From Engraulis encrasicolus (Eukaryota > Chordata > Actinopteri > Clupeiformes > Engraulidae), in assembly GCF_034702125.1 (NCBI RefSeq), contig NC_085875.1, forward strand, positions 39,065,740-39,129,739: a stretch of DNA of 64,000 bases, given 5' to 3'. The notes under the pieces were generated by a model. It did not search any database, was not told the origin of the DNA, and saw nothing but the letters and a program-made list of their open reading frames with translations. Of the stretch, positions 60,640 through 64,000 are shown piece after piece. How positions within the stretch are numbered: position 1 is the stretch's first letter; the number at the start of each line of letters is the position of its first letter. Made by a program: the position numbers and the translations under genes.

Positions 60640-63300
60640 AATGTATTTTGGAATGAACTGCTTTGACTTTCTTTATTGTCAGTTTATGGATTTTGGTGGG
60701 TTTTTCCTTTGACGAGTTGGAGAAGGACGAACCAAAATCTCGATGTCATAAACAACTTCCATCGATGCAGTATCACACGCCTCTAAAAGTGTATTGTTCG
60801 ACTGCTCACTCCAGTGTGGCATAATGTTGGCTAGCCTACTAGCGAGCTAACCAGGCGCATATATTTCTCTCTCTCCCAGTATCAAGGCAGGGCGCGTTGT
60901 GCTATGCACGGTTTCGTGAAGCTCATCAACCCAGGTGTGGACCGACCATAAATCAGAGTCGCAAGACACTTGCTTTTCATTTCACCAAAAGTGACGGGTC
61001 GTCAGAAGCCTGCAATGTACTGCACTTGGTCAACTGGGTAGCTAACACACATTAGCCGAACATTACGCTTCGTTTGTACTGGGATCTAGTTCAGTGGGTA
61101 ACACACTGACTGGATGAGTTGCTAACAAGCTAGCTGAAGGTGCAGTCAGTGTGTCACATCAGCCAAGATCAGTTGAGAAGATTTTTGGGTTGATGGGGTG
61201 ACAGCTGAATTTATAGTGTTATCTGGAAAGTTCAGTGTTGAAATTAGACGTCGCCAAAATGAATGCTGGTATTCATGCCTTTTCTTGTGCGACCAGTCGT
61301 TCGTACCAATTTCCTTTTTCATAGACTGGCATCTCGTGCATAATCTGTTGATTAACAATACGTATTATTCGCTGAAGGACACCATTATTGATAAAGGGAG
61401 AACGTTTTGGTTTAACCGAGAAAGTGAACTAAAGGAAACCTTCGCTCTGACAATTTGCTGTAGTCGGTCCTACCCAAGCCAGTGAGATGCAGTTGCATCG
61501 CTTATCCAAACACGATTAAATACATGCATTCAACAATACATTGAAATAATACGTTGTTAAGTTCGATTCTGTGGGATGCATTAAGTCAGGTGGCATTTAT
61601 AAAGTAAACAATTAATAACTTGGAACATGATCTTCCTACTCAAGATTTACTTGGTGGTGGTTGGTTGGTGGTTGGTGAGTGAGGCCAAAGAGGGGACGCG
61701 TGTAGCCGCAACAATGTTATCAATCGGCCACAAAGTACAGTCTAACAACGTTTGTATTTGGTCTGTGCTGCACCTTGTCCTCTTTCACCTTAGGTGACAG
61801 TGGATTCTAGGCCTACTGTGTGTTTGCACGTAGCTGCTCCCCTTGAAGTATCAAATCAACCACCGTCAAGTTGTTGGATATATTATAACGACGAGCGACA
61901 ATGCTATGGATATAGCTGTAGAGCGCACGAGAGACGGCACAGTGTGGTACTAACATTACATTTACGAGTGTTAGACACACTCCGCCTGTGTCGTATGGTG
62001 TCTTTCGTATTGATGCCTCTCACTCCGATGACATGTAGACTAATAGTTTGTGAAATGAACGTTAATCAGTCTTTCAGCCATAGTAATATGCTGCGTAATG
62101 GTGACATTTTACTCACAAGGTTGCCATGCCACATTGAAATGAGTTGTAGTGTAATGAAGACCAAACAGGTCATTCTGCAACATAGGCTGAATGTATTTCT
62201 ATAGAGAAGTGGCTTAAAACTATGTCTCCAAAATGTAAGAGGTGGGTGAACTCCATGTACTCTCATTTATCCTCTTCTGCCTCCCTGATTGGGCTAGGTC
62301 GTTGATTGAGTTTCTGTCAAGCCGAGGTGTCACGAAGCCAAACGCACCACAAGTGACCGTCTCCGGAAACATTCAGCAACTCCCCAGTGTAGTAGTTTCT
62401 TTCCTAATGTAAAAAAGTGTAGGCTGTCGTATGACCTTGTCTAATGTCTTAACCTTTGCTTGCCTGGCACAAATGCCAGCAGGAATCTCATCAATAAATG
62501 CTTACTATGTAAAACGCAGGCGGGCACCGAAAGTGCTATGTCATCATTATCGGGCAGGGGAGAAGGAGAAAAAAAAGCTTGAACCATGGAGTTTTTTTTT
62601 TATTTCATCACAGCAGAAAGCAGTCTTTGATGTGATTACTCGCTGTTAATAATACATAGGCCCATAAGTGATGTTGTGCATTTTTCAGCAGTAGGCTGTT
62701 GCTTTGTATGAACAGCAAGTCTTTTATTAACTTTAACAACAAATTAAGAGAGACCTACACTGCTCTGACGATTGTTTAGAAAAAGAAAGGTCATGACCTT
62801 TCATAGCCTTAATTGCATGGAAAATCATGGGGACACAATCCAAAGTCGACTTTATAGGGTGGACATGGTTAGCAGTTGAGGGTTTTTGTTTGTGAATGAA
62901 GCATTCAGGCTTGTGTGGCCATTAGGAGGGAGGAGGATGAGGCATTATGCAATGCCGGGGCCATAAATAGGTCATGATAAACTGATGTCATGAGTCTGGC
63001 TTTGATTGAAGTACCTCCGGCTGGCCCTGTGAATGACCACTCGCATATCTCACTCACATCATGACATGCCCCCTTTGCCTGGGCACAAATGCAATTACTG
63101 TTATTGAGTGTCCAGAATTTGTGAGCTGTTTCTTGTCCTCAGGGAGAACACAGAATACAATTGCACATATTGTTCAGTTGTCCAGCTGAGTGCACCTGGC
63201 ATTGCATCAGAGATAAGGTCACCAGAGCAGGGGAATCTGATGTCCACACCACAGTTCATTTGGAAATTATTCTTTTCAGAAGTATTTTTGAAATTTATTT
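60640..63300. other. No gene seen; possibly intron of the next gene
   Basis: Unique-looking sequence without recognised repeats. The frames at 61198-61485 and 61794-62204 carry no known motif. Confidence 0.45.
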
Positions 63301-63475
63301 TAAACTACATTACACTTAGTTGAGGCTTTTATCCAAAGTGACTTAAAGTCATTTGCAGGGTATTGGTTACAGTCCCTCAAACAGTGGGGTCAGATTCCTT
63401 GCTCAAGGGCACGTCAGCCATGGAGTGATTGTCTAAAGCCCATCTCCTTAACTATTAGCCCATGGCTGCCCTATT
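63301..63475 (-). mobile_element. Diverged SINE of the 25584 family
   Basis: Minus strand shows AGCCATGGGCTAATAG, CCATGGCTGACGTG, GTAACCAATACCCTG and GTCACTTTGGATAAA, in the same order as the other copy. The tRNA-like B box is lost. Confidence 0.7.
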
Positions 63476-64000
63476 TAAGTCCTTCCCATTTCTAAGTACA
63501 ATAGGTGTAGCATTGCCTACATCATAAAGGTCCGAATTTTAAATGGACCCCAGTCATAATCACAGTGTTTTGACTGGCTGTAGCTTGTGTGCATATATCT
63601 TGTGTATCCTAGATTTGGCCACAGCATTGGGGTCAGTAGTTGTAGTGAGTCATTTATTTAAGCACAGTGTTTGTAGTGCCTGTGGTGCCTTAGGGCCACC
63701 TCCGTATCACCTCACTTTTCCATGCAAGGAATGGGGCAAGACGCTGTATGGTACTTAAATATCTAAAGGTCATTTGTCGTCTGCACCCTGTGTCCTTGGG
63801 GAGAGAAACGTAAACAAATCACAGACACCGTCAAAAACTATCACTGATTCATCCGAGGAGGCGTTGAGCTGAATCGAAATCGTTGCTCTTTAAGCTAAAC
63901 AAGCAGCGGATTCTGCCCAAGCAAATATTTGACTGTTTGACCTTTTAGAAAAGATCGTCAGCGAATGCAATATGTTGTTGATAGCTTGTGATATCTCAGC

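Larger units (their letters stand above)
60200..60640 (+). promoter_or_regulatory. Candidate promoter and 5' non-coding exon of the next gene
   Basis: Local CpG content rises (GCGCCGCAGCC, GAGACGCGCC). A 23-codon upstream-type frame starts at 60301 (MSERRAPC...). A donor-like site, ATGTTAG then GTAGGG, lies at 60627-60639. In human the gene downstream of NUBPL on the same strand is ARHGAP5, whose first exon is untranslated. That link is inference only. Confidence 0.3.

Overview
This is vertebrate nuclear DNA, almost certainly from a teleost fish. Split genes have GT-AG introns. There are very many (CA)n/(GA)n microsatellites, tRNA-derived SINEs, hAT and TTAA-target MITEs, and LINE fragments ending in fish-style 3' tails. 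Nothing prokaryotic was seen (no operons, CRISPR or Shine-Dalgarno layout). The species cannot be named from the sequence.

Two conserved genes lie head to head near the middle. On the minus strand, DTD2 (D-aminoacyl-tRNA deacylase 2, 3 exons, 168 codons) occupies 33973-34787. On the plus strand, NUBPL (mitochondrial P-loop Fe-S carrier for complex I, 11 exons, 328 codons) occupies 34959-46018. Their start codons are 171 bp apart, so they probably share one bidirectional promoter. All exon junctions were worked out by hand and every phase closes. A DTD2/NUBPL neighbourhood is also found in human 14q12.

The third gene is a single 1044-codon open frame on the minus strand (26099-29233). It encodes three 40-residue acidic repeats, then two tandem copies of a Ty3/gypsy-type Gag capsid whose C-terminal half is a SCAN domain. 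No pol genes are seen, and the nucleic-acid-binding zinc knuckles have decayed. It looks like a co-opted twin-capsid gene and is the best candidate here for something undescribed.

Layout: 1-26098 has no gene I can support, only repeats. 26099-29233 is the twin SCAN/capsid gene. 29234-33972 is intergenic, with MITEs and CTCF-like motifs. 33973-46018 holds DTD2 and NUBPL; NUBPL intron 7 contains a LINE that seems to sit inside a SINE. 46019-60200 is repeat-rich intergenic DNA with nested hAT insertions and long microsatellites. 60200-60640 is a possible promoter and first exon of the next gene (ARHGAP5 by human gene order, inference only). 60640-64000 is mostly empty apart from a SINE.

A recurring oddity is that three 3' splice sites in the two conserved genes (DTD2 exon 3, NUBPL exons 8 and 11) are supplied by expanded pyrimidine microsatellites lying directly against the acceptor AG.
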